Assembly: GCA_029050385.1 (NCBI GenBank)
Contig: JAIDMV010000087.1
Coordinates: forward strand, 1-7,944
Direction of reading: 5' to 3'
DNA: 7,944 nucleotides
Source: Anaeroplasmataceae bacterium
Lineage (GTDB): Bacteria; Bacillota_I; Bacilli_A; Acholeplasmatales; Anaeroplasmataceae
The notes below the pieces were generated by a model, which was given only the letters and a program-made list of their open reading frames with translations, did not search any database and had not been told where the DNA came from. This document shows, in pieces, positions 7,257 through 7,944 of the stretch. Every line of letters begins with the position of its first letter. The stretch's first letter is position 1. The position numbers and the translations under genes were made by a program.

Positions 7257-7944
7257 AAAAATCGCAGGTATATTCTTGGTGTTATGTTTAGGCGGACTTA
7301 CTGCTTGTACACCAAAAATACCTGAAGGCGATATTAAAGATTTTGTGGATTGTATTGATTATAATACAGCCTATGAGCATACTGATTCAGGTATAAGTCA
7401 TATTACAGTAGTTTATTCTCAAAATGAAAATGAATTAGGTCGTGTATCTGTTCATACAGAGATTGATAAAAGTCAAAAGTATTATTATGTAAATACAATT
7501 GCAAGCGGAAGCTATATAGATGAATATGGCTTTGAAGAACAACAGATTCTTTCCTATATGAATGCCGATAATACGATTCAATCTCATCAAACCAAAAATA
7601 ATGAATTCTTAGAGATTTCACATAGTGAAGAAGAATTAAATCAATTGATTTTATCATTCTTCTATACTCAGGTTGATGGCGGATATCATCAGGGAGCTAT
7701 GTATTATGGAGATTACGTTATAGCAAATTGCGGGAAATTCTATACATGCTTTTCATTAAATGAGGAAAAAACATTGTTAACCTATGAGGTAAATACATCT
7801 CAAAAAAATAGTGAAGGAGATGAGATTGTTACTATGCATTATTTTGTAATAAATGCATACGGAATGCTTATATCTCTTCATACAAAATCTATAATGGTTG
7901 AAAAAAATATTGTGGTTGATACGACAATAGAATGTGAGTATAAC
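7228..7944 (+). CDS. Second lipoprotein of unknown function (3' end cut by window)
   Basis: The frame from ATG 7228 is open for 239 codons to the last base of the window, so the stop lies outside. Residues 1-27 are a lipoprotein signal (MEKQVTHILKK, hydrophobic core, lipobox LTAC with Cys27). The mature part is polar and Tyr-rich, probably mostly beta strands, with no domain I recognise. Its end (VINAYGMLI, residues 207-215, then a segment ending ECEYN) resembles the end of the preceding lipoprotein (EYDANGYLV, ending ASYTYS), suggesting distant paralogues and a stop just past the edge. The start lies inside the previous gene and has only a weak purine-rich stretch (AAGAATAAGAG) upstream, so translation is probably coupled. 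No other in-frame ATG precedes the signal before the stop at 7192. Confidence 0.8.
   Translation, partial: MEKQVTHILKKIAGIFLVLCLGGLTACTPKIPEGDIKDFVDCIDYNTAYEHTDSGISHITVVYSQNENELGRVSVHTEIDKSQKYYYVNTIASGSYIDEYGFEEQQILSYMNADNTIQSHQTKNNEFLEISHSEEELNQLILSFFYTQVDGGYHQGAMYYGDYVIANCGKFYTCFSLNEEKTLLTYEVNTSQKNSEGDEIVTMHYFVINAYGMLISLHTKSIMVEKNIVVDTTIECEYN

Noticed and set aside
7403..7657. Minus-strand open frame of 84 codons
   Set aside because: It lies fully inside the second lipoprotein gene, which has a clear lipobox and an unbroken frame; the antisense product has no recognisable features.

Overview
The window is a single plus-strand gene cluster from an AT-rich genome (by eye roughly one third G+C). 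It most likely comes from a low-GC Gram-positive anaerobe of the Bacillota, for example an Erysipelotrichia or Lachnospiraceae-like gut bacterium. This rests on the low GC, the strong AAAGGAG-type ribosome binding sites, the lipobox-anchored exported proteins and the Firmicute-style MalF N-terminus. TGA is used as a stop (end of the first permease) and Trp is TGG, so the genetic code is the standard bacterial one and not the mycoplasma code. The genus cannot be fixed from the window.

Layout: (1) bases 1-1490, a MalF-type permease whose reading frame is open to the left edge, so its true start probably lies outside; (2) 1487-2383, a MalG-type permease overlapping it by ATGA; (3) 2385-4013, a GH13 alpha-amylase-family lipoprotein starting one base after the malG stop; (4) 4028-6574, an 848-residue MalK/MsmX-type ATPase; (5) 6603-7256, a small lipoprotein of unknown function; (6) 7228 to the right edge, a second lipoprotein of unknown function, overlapping the previous gene by 29 bases and cut by the window. 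Spacing is tight throughout (largest gap 28 bases). I see no terminator or internal promoter, so this looks like one transcript.

How it works together (inference from families): a membrane-anchored amylase-family enzyme trims alpha-glucans outside the cell. The MalFG channel, with a substrate-binding lipoprotein probably encoded upstream, imports the maltodextrins, driven by the MalK-type ATPase. The two terminal lipoproteins travel with the system but have no recognisable role.

The most unusual item is the ATPase. A complete MalK of about 380 residues is followed by about 470 extra residues. By eye these hold two further degenerate copies of the MalK C-terminal regulatory (TOBE/OB-type) lobe, separated by a charged coiled coil of about 200 residues. 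The second point of interest is the pair of distantly similar orphan lipoproteins at the end.
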